32,598 nucleotides of DNA from an uncultured Lachnospiraceae bacterium. Its GTDB lineage: Bacteria; Bacillota; Clostridia; Lachnospirales; Lachnospiraceae. The DNA lies in NCBI GenBank assembly GCA_946182825.1, contig CAMGZH010000028.1, forward strand, positions 1 through 32,598. Direction: 5' to 3'. Within the stretch, counting starts at the first letter, position 1; each line of letters opens with the position of its first letter. The notes under the pieces are model-generated. The model was not told where the DNA came from and ran no database searches. It saw only the letters and a list, made by a program, of their open reading frames with translations. The position numbers and the translations under genes were made by a program. Positions 16,005 through 24,239 of the stretch are shown piece by piece.

Positions 16005-16925
16005 ATGATTTCAAGACTGAAGAACCGGATTTCAGAGATTTTTATCGGCAAAGAAGAGGTTGTGGAGAACGTTCTGATCTGCATGCTGACAGGGGGACAT
16101 GTTCTGCTGGAGGATGTTCCGGGGGTGGGCAAGACCACTCTGGTGAGGACGATAGCAGCTCTTGTGGATTGCGATTTCGGAAGGATCCAGTTTACGCCAG
16201 ACACCCTTCCGGGAGATGTTGTGGGTCTTTCCATCTATAATATGAAGACCGGGGAGTTTACCTATCGTCCCGGTGCGATCATGCACCAGATGATCCTTGC
16301 GGATGAGATCAATCGTACATCCCCTAAGACACAGGCCAGTCTTCTGGAGGCAATGGCAGAGGGACAGGTGACGGTAGACGGGCAGGAGTACGCTCTTCCT
16401 CGGCCTTTTATCGTTTTGGCGACCCAGAATCCCTTAGATTGCCTGGGGACCTATCCTCTGCCGGAGGCTCAGCTGGATCGCTTTATGATGCGGCTTGTGA
16501 TCGGTTATCCGGATCAGGAGGCAGAGCTGAAGATGGCCAGAAATTTCCTTGAGGGTAAGATGGATCAGCCCATCGAACCACTGCTTCATGCCGAGGATCT
16601 TCTGAAGATGCGGGAAGAAGTCAAAAAGGTCTATGTCAGTGACGGGATTCTGACCTATGCAAGAGAGATCATCTCCCTTACCAGAGAATGTAAGAGCCTT
16701 GTGATGGGAGCAAGTCCGAGAGCCTTTTTAAGTCTTGTTACGGCAGCCCGGGGAAAGGCTTACTGTATGAACCGGGATTATGTCATTCCGGACGATATCA
16801 AGTCGGTGGCGGAGTATGTTCTTCATCACAGACTGTCCCTGACGGCAGAGGCGAAGATTCAGGGAGAGAAGATGGACCGGTTGTTGTCGGAGCTTGTGCT
16901 GAAAGCCAAGGTTCCAATGGAGTGA
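16005..16925 (+). CDS. MoxR family AAA+ ATPase
   Basis: A chaperone-like AAA+ ATPase that in this gene context acts with the DUF58 partner encoded next. Of its 306 residues, Walker A is DVPGVGKTTL (GVGKT at 40-44), Walker B is MILADEINR (Asp100, Glu101), sensor 1 is LATQNP, and the MoxR-typical stretches TPDTLPGDVVG, PKTQASLLEAMAEGQVTVDG and PLPEAQLDRFMM are all present. GASPRAFLSL in the lid is the sensor-2 region. The start at 16005 follows AGGGGGAG. It overlaps the DUF58 gene as TGATG, so the two are coupled. Such triads (MoxR, DUF58, TgpA-like) are linked in the literature to envelope maturation, but the exact role is unproven. Confidence 0.93.
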   Translation: MISRLKNRISEIFIGKEEVVENVLICMLTGGHVLLEDVPGVGKTTLVRTIAALVDCDFGRIQFTPDTLPGDVVGLSIYNMKTGEFTYRPGAIMHQMILADEINRTSPKTQASLLEAMAEGQVTVDGQEYALPRPFIVLATQNPLDCLGTYPLPEAQLDRFMMRLVIGYPDQEAELKMARNFLEGKMDQPIEPLLHAEDLLKMREEVKKVYVSDGILTYAREIISLTRECKSLVMGASPRAFLSLVTAARGKAYCMNRDYVIPDDIKSVAEYVLHHRLSLTAEAKIQGEKMDRLLSELVLKAKVPME

Positions 16926-18100
16926 TGCCTATGCGAGTGACCTGGCGAAACCGAATGATCTATGCATGTCTGTGGGGGCTGTCTGTCCTGGGGATCACCT
17001 TCTATGGTGGAGGGATCAGCTATGGGCTTTTTGCTGCCATGACACTGGTGCCCGTTGTAAGCTTCGGGTATGTTTTATATGTTCTTTATTGTTTTCGAAT
17101 CTATCAGGAAATGGGATCCCGCTGGATTCAGGTGAATCAGAGAGTTCCGTTTTATTTTTCTTTAGTTAACGAATTTTGTTTTGGCTTTGTAGGCGTAAGA
17201 GTAAACTATTATTCCTCTTTTTCATCCATCATCGGTTTGGATGATGCAATTGAATATGAGCTTTTGCCCAATACCCGGATCCACAAGGAATCGGAGATCA
17301 TCTGCAGATACCGTGGACGTTATTTGGTGGGGATCAAGGAGATTGAGGCTTCGGATTATTTTCGGCTGATCCGTCTTGTCTATCGCAACAAGGAGCCGCT
17401 GCAGGCGGTGGTTCGTCCGCAGCTGGTGCGGCTTGATCGCTTAAACTGTATGGATGAGCTGAATTTCATCAGTCGGGAGCGGGATATGGCGGATACCTGT
17501 CCGGATGTATTGGTACGACGCTATGAGTCGGGGGACGATCCCCGTCAGATCAACTGGAAGGTCAGCGCCAGAGCCAATGAGCTGATGGTAAGGAAAAGGA
17601 TCGGTGAGCGAGGACAGGGGGTTTATATTCTTTTTACCACCGATCGTAAGGAAGAGGACGAGTACCAGTATCTTCCTCCGGAGAACAAGGTGCTGGAAAC
17701 GGTCTTGGCCTTTGCCCTCTTCTATGCAGAAAAGAAGATCGACAGTGTTACGTATTATATGCAGAACACATTGGAATGTGTCAGGCTTTCCGGGATCGAG
17801 AGCTTTGACCGGTATTATGAGACCATCTCCGGGGCAGAATTCCATCGATCCTATGAGCCCCAGCGTCTGCTGGCGATGCTTGGCAATATGCGGGAACTTT
17901 TTGAAGCACAGCTGGTGATCTATGTGGTGTATGAGTTGACGGAGATCGGGGTCCAGCTGGCAAGGCGACTGGCGCAGAACGGAGTCTTTGTTTTGATCTG
18001 TCTGATCAGTGAAGCTGCAGAAGCTTCGGTGCCGGAAGGGCTGCCGCATGTAAAAGTGATCCGGATCGCTTCGGATCAACCCTTACAGGAGGTATTGTGA
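16925..18100 (+). CDS. DUF58 domain protein
   Basis: Partner of the MoxR ATPase, with a von-Willebrand-A-like fold in the C-terminal half by family knowledge. Two N-terminal helices (residues 10-50) anchor it in the membrane. The DUF58 signature is clear: RRYESGDDPRQINWKVSARANELMV appears in the middle, with the conserved GDDPR, NW and AR residues. The start is ambiguous: ATG 16925 overlaps the MoxR stop (TGATG), while ATG 16931 has better spacing (eight bases) from GGAG. I keep 16925. The last bases overlap the next gene, again as TGATG. About 391 residues. Confidence 0.88.
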   Translation: MPMRVTWRNRMIYACLWGLSVLGITFYGGGISYGLFAAMTLVPVVSFGYVLYVLYCFRIYQEMGSRWIQVNQRVPFYFSLVNEFCFGFVGVRVNYYSSFSSIIGLDDAIEYELLPNTRIHKESEIICRYRGRYLVGIKEIEASDYFRLIRLVYRNKEPLQAVVRPQLVRLDRLNCMDELNFISRERDMADTCPDVLVRRYESGDDPRQINWKVSARANELMVRKRIGERGQGVYILFTTDRKEEDEYQYLPPENKVLETVLAFALFYAEKKIDSVTYYMQNTLECVRLSGIESFDRYYETISGAEFHRSYEPQRLLAMLGNMRELFEAQLVIYVVYELTEIGVQLARRLAQNGVFVLICLISEAAEASVPEGLPHVKVIRIASDQPLQEVL

Positions 18101-20250
18101 TGATATATCTTTATGATCTGATCTATATGATACCTTTGTGTCTTTTGGCGGAGACCTTCGGAAGTCGGCTGCAGCTCTTGCCGAAGGAGACGCTTCCTAT
18201 GTTACTTCTGTCCCTTACGGTCATGGCTTTTTCCATGATCCTGAGGTATTGCCGAGGGAAGCTTCGGCTGTTGTTATCCCTTGTTCCGGTACCGATTCTG
18301 TTACTGTTTGTCTGTGTGAATCTTTACAACGGAGGAGGGGATGGTTTTGCGTGGATGTTTGCTGTGGGAGCTATGACGGTGGGCATCGCGTGGCTGGTGT
18401 TTCAGATGCAGCATGTGCTCTGGCGGCGGTTTGTGACCCTGGCCGTGCCGGGGATTCTGATTATGGGCATGCTGTGGGAGGTTACACTGCCCAAGTGGGT
18501 GTTTGCCATCAGTATCCTTCCGTTTCTGGCAGGGATGGTGGAGGAAGTGCAGTACCACTGGGTCAAAGCCGGAGAGATCGACACCCGGAAACATCTGGTG
18601 ACCATTGCCCCCTTCCTCCTTCTGATCTGCCTTCTGGTGACGGCATTTCCCACCTCGGAAAAGCCCTTTGATTGGAGCTTTACGGTAAGGCTATGGGAGC
18701 GGACGGCAGATGCCTTCAGCCGACTGCAGAATTTTGTTGTGGGAGAGGATGACTATGACAGGCAGATCGGTTTCAGTGAAGATGCGGAGTTTTCCGCGGG
18801 GCTTTCCGATGGGGATCCTACGGAGGTGATGGAGGTCTATCCCGGGAAGAACAGCGGATCGGTCCTCTATTTAAGAGGCAAGACCTTTGATCGTTTTGAC
18901 GGACGAAGCTGGAAGTCCACCGTGAAGGGGGAACAGACCTTTCGGGATGCGGAGTACAATGAAACCGTTCGCAATATCAACACCCGGGCCAAACAGATGC
19001 GGGAGAGGTATATGCGGCGGGTGGATCTTAAGATCCGGTATCTGGATTTTCGAACCAAATATATCTTTGCACCCCTCAATACCAATGTGGCCAATATCCT
19101 TGTAAAAGGAAAGCGTGTCAGTGAGTCCGGGGATGACCTGCTGGCATCCTCCCAGTTAGGGTATGATACAATGTATGATATTTCATATTACAGACTGAAT
19201 CAGGATGACAAAGAGTTTCAGGCGTTCCTTCGATCAGAGGTCCCCAAGCTTGAAAAGGAACCTCACGACCTGAATGCAGCGAAGATCTATCGCAAGTATC
19301 TGCCACAAACGAAGCTGTCCGGCCGGGCTAAGACCTACATTCAGGAGAAGCTGGAAGGGCAGGAGACGGATTATGACCGATTGCACAAGCTGGAAGAACT
19401 GCTATCCGGGATGGAATATTCCCTGACACCAGGGAAACTTCCAAAGAATGTGAAGGATCCGGCATCCTTTGTGGATCATCTTCTGTTTCAAAGCAAGAAG
19501 GGATATTGTTGCCACTACGCCACTGCCTTTGTGATCATCGCCAGGTCGATGGGAATCCCGGCCCGCTACGTACAGGGGTATTCTGTGGAGATCGAGAGTG
19601 AACGAAGTGCGGTGGTCACCTCCGCACAGGCGCATGCCTGGCCGGAAGGCTACATTGAGGGGTTTGGCTGGCTTTCCTTTGAACCGACACCGGGGAAGAA
19701 GATCCTTTCTGCGTGGGAGGATTCGGAACGGGATGCCACCGTCTTTGACCCGACGTCCCATTACCGGAAGGATGGTGTCAAAGACCATCATAAGAAGGAA
19801 AAGGCGAAGGCAAAAGAAGTCAGAGAAGAAGACCATGGGAAGGTTTTGGCACAGATTCCGTGGGTGCTCCTGGTCTTTGTGCTTCTGGTTTGCGTTGCAT
19901 TACTCCTTCTTTTCTTCGGAAGCGTGGTTGCCAGATACCGGTTCCGCCGTCTTCCGGGGGAAGCACGGTTTCGCCTGCTCTGTCAATCCAATCTGAAGGT
20001 TCTGGCGGTGCTTGGTCTGCAGTTGGAGCAAGGGGAGACCCTGCAGGAATTTCGGCTGCGATGTGGTAGGGAACTGACAGAGGATGTGCTGGATTTTCTT
20101 GAGGATATGCAGGCCTGCCTCTATGGAAGAGCTGCCCCGGAAGAGGATATGGTCCATCGGGCAGAGGGCTGTATGGAGTGCCTGTACCGCAGGATCTATG
20201 ACAGGAAAGGAAAGCTGCAGTATTTCTATTGGAAGTACATTCGAAGTTAG
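18100..20250 (+). CDS. TgpA-like membrane transglutaminase
   Basis: Third member of the MoxR/DUF58 cluster, 716 residues starting at ATG 18100, which overlaps the DUF58 stop. Residues 1-185 contain about six or seven helices. An external region follows with the transglutaminase-like core: Cys470 in KKGYCCHYATAF, RSMGIPARYVQGY, and His512 in AQAHAWPEGYIEGFGW. The third triad position reads FEPTPG, with Glu528 where Asp is usual. A further helix (PWVLLVFVLLVCVALLLLFF, near 590) precedes a C-terminal cytoplasmic tail (DUF4129-like). It presumably works on the outside of the membrane on wall peptides. Confidence 0.9.
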   Translation: MIYLYDLIYMIPLCLLAETFGSRLQLLPKETLPMLLLSLTVMAFSMILRYCRGKLRLLLSLVPVPILLLFVCVNLYNGGGDGFAWMFAVGAMTVGIAWLVFQMQHVLWRRFVTLAVPGILIMGMLWEVTLPKWVFAISILPFLAGMVEEVQYHWVKAGEIDTRKHLVTIAPFLLLICLLVTAFPTSEKPFDWSFTVRLWERTADAFSRLQNFVVGEDDYDRQIGFSEDAEFSAGLSDGDPTEVMEVYPGKNSGSVLYLRGKTFDRFDGRSWKSTVKGEQTFRDAEYNETVRNINTRAKQMRERYMRRVDLKIRYLDFRTKYIFAPLNTNVANILVKGKRVSESGDDLLASSQLGYDTMYDISYYRLNQDDKEFQAFLRSEVPKLEKEPHDLNAAKIYRKYLPQTKLSGRAKTYIQEKLEGQETDYDRLHKLEELLSGMEYSLTPGKLPKNVKDPASFVDHLLFQSKKGYCCHYATAFVIIARSMGIPARYVQGYSVEIESERSAVVTSAQAHAWPEGYIEGFGWLSFEPTPGKKILSAWEDSERDATVFDPTSHYRKDGVKDHHKKEKAKAKEVREEDHGKVLAQIPWVLLVFVLLVCVALLLLFFGSVVARYRFRRLPGEARFRLLCQSNLKVLAVLGLQLEQGETLQEFRLRCGRELTEDVLDFLEDMQACLYGRAAPEEDMVHRAEGCMECLYRRIYDRKGKLQYFYWKYIRS

Positions 20251-20318
20251 GATGGTTTGTGGACGATTGTTTCATGTCCGTAAATAAGTACAGGATCCGG
20301 TGTGGGATCTGCCAATTA

Positions 20319-20334
20319 TGTTGCCATGGCAACA
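20319..20334. promoter_or_regulatory. 16-bp perfect palindrome upstream of ldh
   Basis: TGTTGCCATGGCAACA is perfectly self-complementary. It ends where the candidate -35 of the ldh promoter (CAGACA, 20333) begins, so a bound protein would block or assist polymerase. The protein is unknown. Confidence 0.45.
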
Positions 20335-20374
20335 GACAAAGAAAGGCGACCTTAGTATCATATAGACATGTCTA
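20333..20374 (+). promoter_or_regulatory. Candidate ldh promoter with a second palindrome
   Basis: CAGACA (20333-20338) and TATCAT (20356-20361) are 17 bases apart. Directly downstream lies TAGACATGTCTA (20363-20374), a perfect 12-bp palindrome covering the expected transcription start. Together with the palindrome at 20319 the promoter is bracketed by two different symmetric sites. Confidence 0.4.
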
Positions 20375-20417
20375 AAACAAAAAAATACAATTTCAAATAA
20401 TAAAGGAGGAACATTCT

Positions 20418-21383
20418 ATGGCAAACAGTGTAGCAATCAACCACCGTAAGGTAGCCGTTATTGGTTGTGGATTTGTAGGTTCATCATCCGCTTTTGCGTT
20501 GATGCAGAGTGGACTTTTTTCTGAGATCGCTCTTGTGGATGTGGATCGCAATAAGGCAGAGGGTGAGGCCCTGGATATTTCCCATGGTGTACCGTTTGTT
20601 GGTCAGGTGAAGGTGTATGCTGCTGATTATGACGAGATCATGGATTCTGCCATTATCGTTGTAACGGCCGGTGCGGCACAGAAGCCCGGTGAGACAAGAC
20701 TGGATCTGGTGAATAAGAACGTAGGAATCTATAAGAGTATTATTCCGGAGATCGCAAAGCGTGATTATAAGGGAATCCTTCTGATTGTTTCCAATCCGGT
20801 GGACGTGCTTACATTAGCTGCATTAAAGCTTTCCGGTTTCCCGGAGAACCGTGTCATCGGTTCCGGAACGGTACTGGATACAGCCCGTCTTAAGACAGAG
20901 CTTGGAGATCACCTTTCTGTGGATGGACGAAGCGTTCATACCTTCATCATCGGAGAGCATGGAGACAGTGAGATCGTGGCATGGAGCAGTGCCAACGTAT
21001 CCGGAGTCCCACTGAACGATTTCTGCGAGATGCGTGGACACTTCCAGCATCAGGAGTCCATGGAGCGAATCGCTGAGAACGTTAAGAACAGCGCCTATGA
21101 GATCATCGAGAAAAAGCATGCGACCTACTATGGTATCGCAATGTCTGTGGTTCGAATCTGCCGTGCTATTACCATGAATGAGAAATCTGTTCTTCCGGTT
21201 TCTTCCATCATGCATGGGGATTATGGGATTGACGGAATCGCATTAAGCATGCCGGCCATCGTTGGCGAGGATGGTGTGGAGACACATATTCCAATCGTAT
21301 TAAGTGAAGAAGAACAGAACAAGTTAAAGGAATCAGCAGAAGCACTGAAGAAGGTAGCGTCTGAGGCGGGACTTCTTTCATAA
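20418..21383 (+). CDS. ldh: L-lactate dehydrogenase
   Basis: Reduces pyruvate to L-lactate with NADH in the cytoplasm, the redox outlet of fermentation. 321 residues, normal for the family. The Rossmann motif VIGCGFVGSSSA (14-25) and the NAD-binding Asp41 are followed by the substrate-specificity loop GAAQKPGETRLDL. Its Gln88 favours pyruvate over oxaloacetate (malate dehydrogenases have Arg), and Arg94 binds the substrate. VSNPVDVLT, GSGTVLDTARLK and catalytic His181 in IIGEHGDSE complete the active site. The start at 20418 follows AAAGGAGG. It has its own promoter region, with two palindromes that suggest regulation. No clear terminator is seen after it. Confidence 0.96.
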   Translation: MANSVAINHRKVAVIGCGFVGSSSAFALMQSGLFSEIALVDVDRNKAEGEALDISHGVPFVGQVKVYAADYDEIMDSAIIVVTAGAAQKPGETRLDLVNKNVGIYKSIIPEIAKRDYKGILLIVSNPVDVLTLAALKLSGFPENRVIGSGTVLDTARLKTELGDHLSVDGRSVHTFIIGEHGDSEIVAWSSANVSGVPLNDFCEMRGHFQHQESMERIAENVKNSAYEIIEKKHATYYGIAMSVVRICRAITMNEKSVLPVSSIMHGDYGIDGIALSMPAIVGEDGVETHIPIVLSEEEQNKLKESAEALKKVASEAGLLS

Positions 21384-21407
21384 AAAACGAAACTTTCAAG
21401 ATGCGCC

Positions 21408-21435
21408 TTGACTTGCTACGCTAACGTAGTATTAT
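21408..21435 (+). promoter_or_regulatory. Promoter of the HTH protein gene
   Basis: TTGACT (21408-21413) and TATTAT (21430-21435) are 16 bases apart. The start codon is 46 bases further on, with GAAAGGGG as ribosome binding site. Confidence 0.65.
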
Positions 21436-21462
21436 AAAGATAGATACCTACGTTGGCGTAGC
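21415..21462. promoter_or_regulatory. Inverted-repeat operator pair around the -10 box
   Basis: GCTACGCTAACGTAG (21415-21429) fills the spacer between -35 and -10. CTACGTTGGCGTAGC (21448-21462), its reverse complement at 14 of 15 bases, lies just after the -10. Each arm also contains its own imperfect symmetry (TACG/CGTA). This is the geometry of a repressor operator, most simply autoregulation by the HTH protein encoded next. Confidence 0.65.
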
Positions 21463-21481
21463 GATTAGAAAGGGGCACATT

Positions 21482-22270
21482 ATGAGTATTCATGCAGCTG
21501 AGCAGCTTTTTGAATTGTTGGATGAGAGCGGTAAGCCGATCACTTTGGACGAATCCGGTCAGCTTGCCCAGGAGTTATCTACAGATATGATCCCGCTTAA
21601 GGATTGGGCGAAGCAGTGGGGGATATCGCCGGCTACTGCCAGACAAAAGGCTCTGCGTGGGAGCCTTCGAACCGTACGGAAAGTCGGTCGGGACTGGATG
21701 ATATCGGCAAGTGAACCGAATCCGGATCGGCGGCTTAAGATCGGACAGGTACAACGTCCGCTTCTGGAAGGACCGGTGTGGTTCGAGAAGGTGATGCACT
21801 ACCTTTTGGCTCTTAACGGGAACCAGTTGCCAGACCGGTGGACCAAGGCCAATGAGCATAAGGATTACTGCGGTAAGATCTTTGGGGCCTTCTGTGATAA
21901 GTTCCATGGAAATGAACGGCGGCTTTTGGATCTGTTATGTGATGTCTTAGAGCAGCAGAGGGAGAATCCGGTCTGCTATGTGTCACATAAGGAGATCATG
22001 GAGCATTTGGAGGATGAGGCCTGGTATACATCCAGCGGGGAGTCCACGGTTAATTCCGGAGTCACCATTGATTTTAAGGACTATCTGGGACTGCTGAAGA
22101 GCACCTTGAAGGATCTGATGGCGCAGCCGGTGGAGCTTAAAATCCATCATGGCACCCAGGAGCTTTTTATGCCCTGGTATCATTCCATTACCTGGGTCGA
22201 GGAGGAAGAGGACGGACTGTATTTTGTACCTTCCGATTTTTTCAAAACCATTCTTCTGGGACTGGAATGA
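21482..22270 (+). CDS. HTH domain protein, possibly Rep_3-like (unknown function)
   Basis: A 262-residue soluble protein. Residues 34-80 form an excisionase-like helix-turn-helix (MIPLKDWAKQWGISPATARQKALRGSLRT...GRDWMIS) that binds DNA in related proteins. Residues 90-262 contain two helical stretches and then VSHKEIMEHLEDEAWY, LLKSTLKDLMAQPVELKI, PWYHSITWVEEEEDGLYF and VPSDFFKTILLG. The order of a strand, a helix, a helix and a W-rich strand pair weakly recalls the winged-helix repeats of Rep_3 plasmid initiators. That likeness is inference from pattern, not a match I can prove. It has its own promoter overlapped by an inverted repeat and is not in an operon with ldh. Confidence 0.7.
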   Translation: MSIHAAEQLFELLDESGKPITLDESGQLAQELSTDMIPLKDWAKQWGISPATARQKALRGSLRTVRKVGRDWMISASEPNPDRRLKIGQVQRPLLEGPVWFEKVMHYLLALNGNQLPDRWTKANEHKDYCGKIFGAFCDKFHGNERRLLDLLCDVLEQQRENPVCYVSHKEIMEHLEDEAWYTSSGESTVNSGVTIDFKDYLGLLKSTLKDLMAQPVELKIHHGTQELFMPWYHSITWVEEEEDGLYFVPSDFFKTILLGLE

Positions 22271-22304
22271 TATACAAGATGTAAGCATTGTATTTCTTGT
22301 AACA

Positions 22305-22333
22305 TTGCGAAGAAAAGCAATAATGTATATTAT
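22305..22333 (+). promoter_or_regulatory. Promoter of the degV gene
   Basis: TTGCGA (22305-22310) and TATTAT (22328-22333) with a 17-base spacer, about 45 bases before the start codon. Confidence 0.5.
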
Positions 22334-22378
22334 AAGTGAGGACTGTTTGTCCCTATTATGATATACGGAGGGTGTAGA

Positions 22379-23272
22379 ATGTTTCAGGTGTTTGCAGATT
22401 CAGCAGCAAATCTTCCAGCAGTGGTAGCGAAAGAATACGGGATTCAGATCATCTCGTTTGTGAATATGGTGAATGGAGAGCCTTTGGTATGCTTCGATCC
22501 GGATCTTACGCCGGAGCAGGAGCGCGAGGGCGGTAAGAAGTATTATGACGCAGTTCGTCGCGGAGCGGAGATCAAGACGTCTCTTATCAGCAGCGGCAGA
22601 TTTGAAGAGGCTTTTCGCCCGGTGCTTGAGGCAGGAGAAGATGTGATCTACTTCAGCTTGAGCCATGGTATCAGTGGTAACTTTAATTCTGCCCGTCTGG
22701 CAGTGGATGATCTGTTAGAGGAGTTCCCGGATCGTAAGATCCGTATCGTGGATTCTTTGAATGCTTCCCTTGCCCAGGGTATTCTGGCGATTTATGCCGT
22801 GGAGATGCGACAGAAGGGTGAGGATATCGATACCATTGCGGACCGTCTTCAGGACTGGGCCCATAAGATGAATGGTGTCTTTACCGTAGAGGACCTCAAA
22901 TATATTTCCAGAACCGGAAGGTTAAGTAACCGGGCAGCCTTTGTGGGGAATATGCTGGACATCAAGCCGCTGTTAAAGGGCAGCAAGGATGGAGTGATCG
23001 TGGCATTCCGTAAGGTGCGCGGTCGTAAGCGATCCCTTAACGAGATCGTGGATCTTGTGGTTCGTAACGTGGTGGACCCGGAGAATCAGATCCTTGGAAT
23101 TGCTCAGGCGGATTGCTATGAGGAGTCTCTTTATGTGATGAAGAAGATTCAGGAGAAGATCAAGGTCAGAAGGTTTATCAATACCTCCTATGACTACTGC
23201 ACCGGATCCCATGTCGGACCGGGAGCTATGGCACTTTTCTTCATGGGGAAGGATCGTGAGCTGGATCAGTAG
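22379..23272 (+). CDS. DegV family fatty-acid binding protein
   Basis: Binds a fatty acid; in Firmicutes such FakB-type proteins present it to the fatty-acid kinase FakA. The 297 residues start MFQVFADSAANLPA (the DSxxxLP entry loop). KTSLISSGRFEEAF and YFSLSHGISGNFNSARLA carry the lipid-head binding Ser/Thr. VDSLNASLAQGI, VEDLKYISRTGRLS and DIKPLL are typical, and HVGPGAMALFF near the end holds the conserved His-Gly-Pro. The ATG at 22379 is preceded by GGAGGGTG. No FakA is nearby. A strong terminator follows at 23284. Confidence 0.93.
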   Translation: MFQVFADSAANLPAVVAKEYGIQIISFVNMVNGEPLVCFDPDLTPEQEREGGKKYYDAVRRGAEIKTSLISSGRFEEAFRPVLEAGEDVIYFSLSHGISGNFNSARLAVDDLLEEFPDRKIRIVDSLNASLAQGILAIYAVEMRQKGEDIDTIADRLQDWAHKMNGVFTVEDLKYISRTGRLSNRAAFVGNMLDIKPLLKGSKDGVIVAFRKVRGRKRSLNEIVDLVVRNVVDPENQILGIAQADCYEESLYVMKKIQEKIKVRRFINTSYDYCTGSHVGPGAMALFFMGKDRELDQ

Positions 23273-23283
23273 CGGAATCAAGG

Positions 23284-23322
23284 CAGTTGTGGAACGAGAT
23301 TGTTTTTCACAACTGTTTTTTT
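23284..23322 (+). terminator. Rho-independent terminator of degV
   Basis: CAGTTGTG (23284-23291) pairs perfectly with CACAACTG (23308-23315) and is followed by seven T. Confidence 0.9.
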
Positions 23323-23400
23323 GTGCCTGGATGAAAGGGATGGTATACTGAAGGCAGTGGGCTATGCCGGCAGAGAACAAGGATAGAAAGAGAAGTACTT

Positions 23401-24228
23401 ATGAAAAAATACAGGATTGCAGCACTTGATATGGATGGAACCATGCTTAACACCAAAAAGGAGGTGACGCCCCAGGTACAAAAGGCCATGAATGACGCAC
23501 TGGATCGGGGTGTCTGTGTTGTGATCAACAGCGGAAGAAATATCGGAGAATTACGGGAGTATTGGGATCTTTTCCCGAAGATGCGCTATGTCAACTGTGT
23601 CAGCGGTGCGTTAGTCTACGATCGGATCGAGAAGAAGGCGGTCTATGAGAAGCCTCTTTCCGGGGAACTGGTGTCGGCAATCTTTGACCTGATGGAAAAG
23701 CAGTCCTATGAGGTCATGTACCACATGCACTCTGTGGAGTCCATCGTTCAGAAAGGCTCCATCGAGCGGATGAAGCAGTTCAATATGGAACATTTTCAGA
23801 AAATGTTCCGCCGGATCTCCCTCCAGTTGGATGACCTGCGGGAAGACTATCTGCGGGAGGGATTCCCGGTATATAAGGTCAATCTGTATCATTCCTGTGA
23901 AGCGGATCGCCTTGCCACCCGAAAGGCGATCCGGGAGGCCGGGCTTCCGGTTGTCCTTGCGGATTCGGAGCACACCTCCCTGGAGATCTCGCCGGAGGGT
24001 GTGACAAAGGCTGCCGGTCTTGCGCATGTTGCCCAAAGCCTTGGACTGTCCATGGAAGATGTGATGTGCGTCGGGGATGCGGATAATGACCGGGATGCCC
24101 TGAAGGCATCCGGCCTGGCGGTGGCAATGGGAAATGCGAAACCGGGGATCAAGGCCCTCTGCGATGTTACGGTGGCGGATTGCGATCATGACGGTGTGGC
24201 TGAGGCGATAGAGACCTATTGCATTTAG
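23401..24228 (+). CDS. HAD-superfamily hydrolase, Cof/YbiV type
   Basis: A cytosolic phosphatase, probably acting on sugar phosphates or other small metabolites. Motif I is LDMDGTMLNT (nucleophile and acid Asp at 10 and 12). Motif II is VVINSGRN, motif III holds the conserved Lys in EGVTKAAGL, and motif IV is CVGDADNDRDALKASGLAVAMGNA. The C2B cap between them (residues 80-190) places it in the Cof group. 275 residues, full length. It lies 11 bases ahead of the AraC regulator and close to the alpha-galactosidase, so it may serve the same sugar use; this is inference. Confidence 0.9.
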   Translation: MKKYRIAALDMDGTMLNTKKEVTPQVQKAMNDALDRGVCVVINSGRNIGELREYWDLFPKMRYVNCVSGALVYDRIEKKAVYEKPLSGELVSAIFDLMEKQSYEVMYHMHSVESIVQKGSIERMKQFNMEHFQKMFRRISLQLDDLREDYLREGFPVYKVNLYHSCEADRLATRKAIREAGLPVVLADSEHTSLEISPEGVTKAAGLAHVAQSLGLSMEDVMCVGDADNDRDALKASGLAVAMGNAKPGIKALCDVTVADCDHDGVAEAIETYCI

Positions 24229-24239
24229 GAGGAGGGATT

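Noticed and set aside
20319-20334. Palindrome as a Rex (NADH-sensing) operator at ldh
   Set aside because: Rex sites have a TTGTGAA-type core with an AT-rich centre; this site is GC-centred and does not fit.
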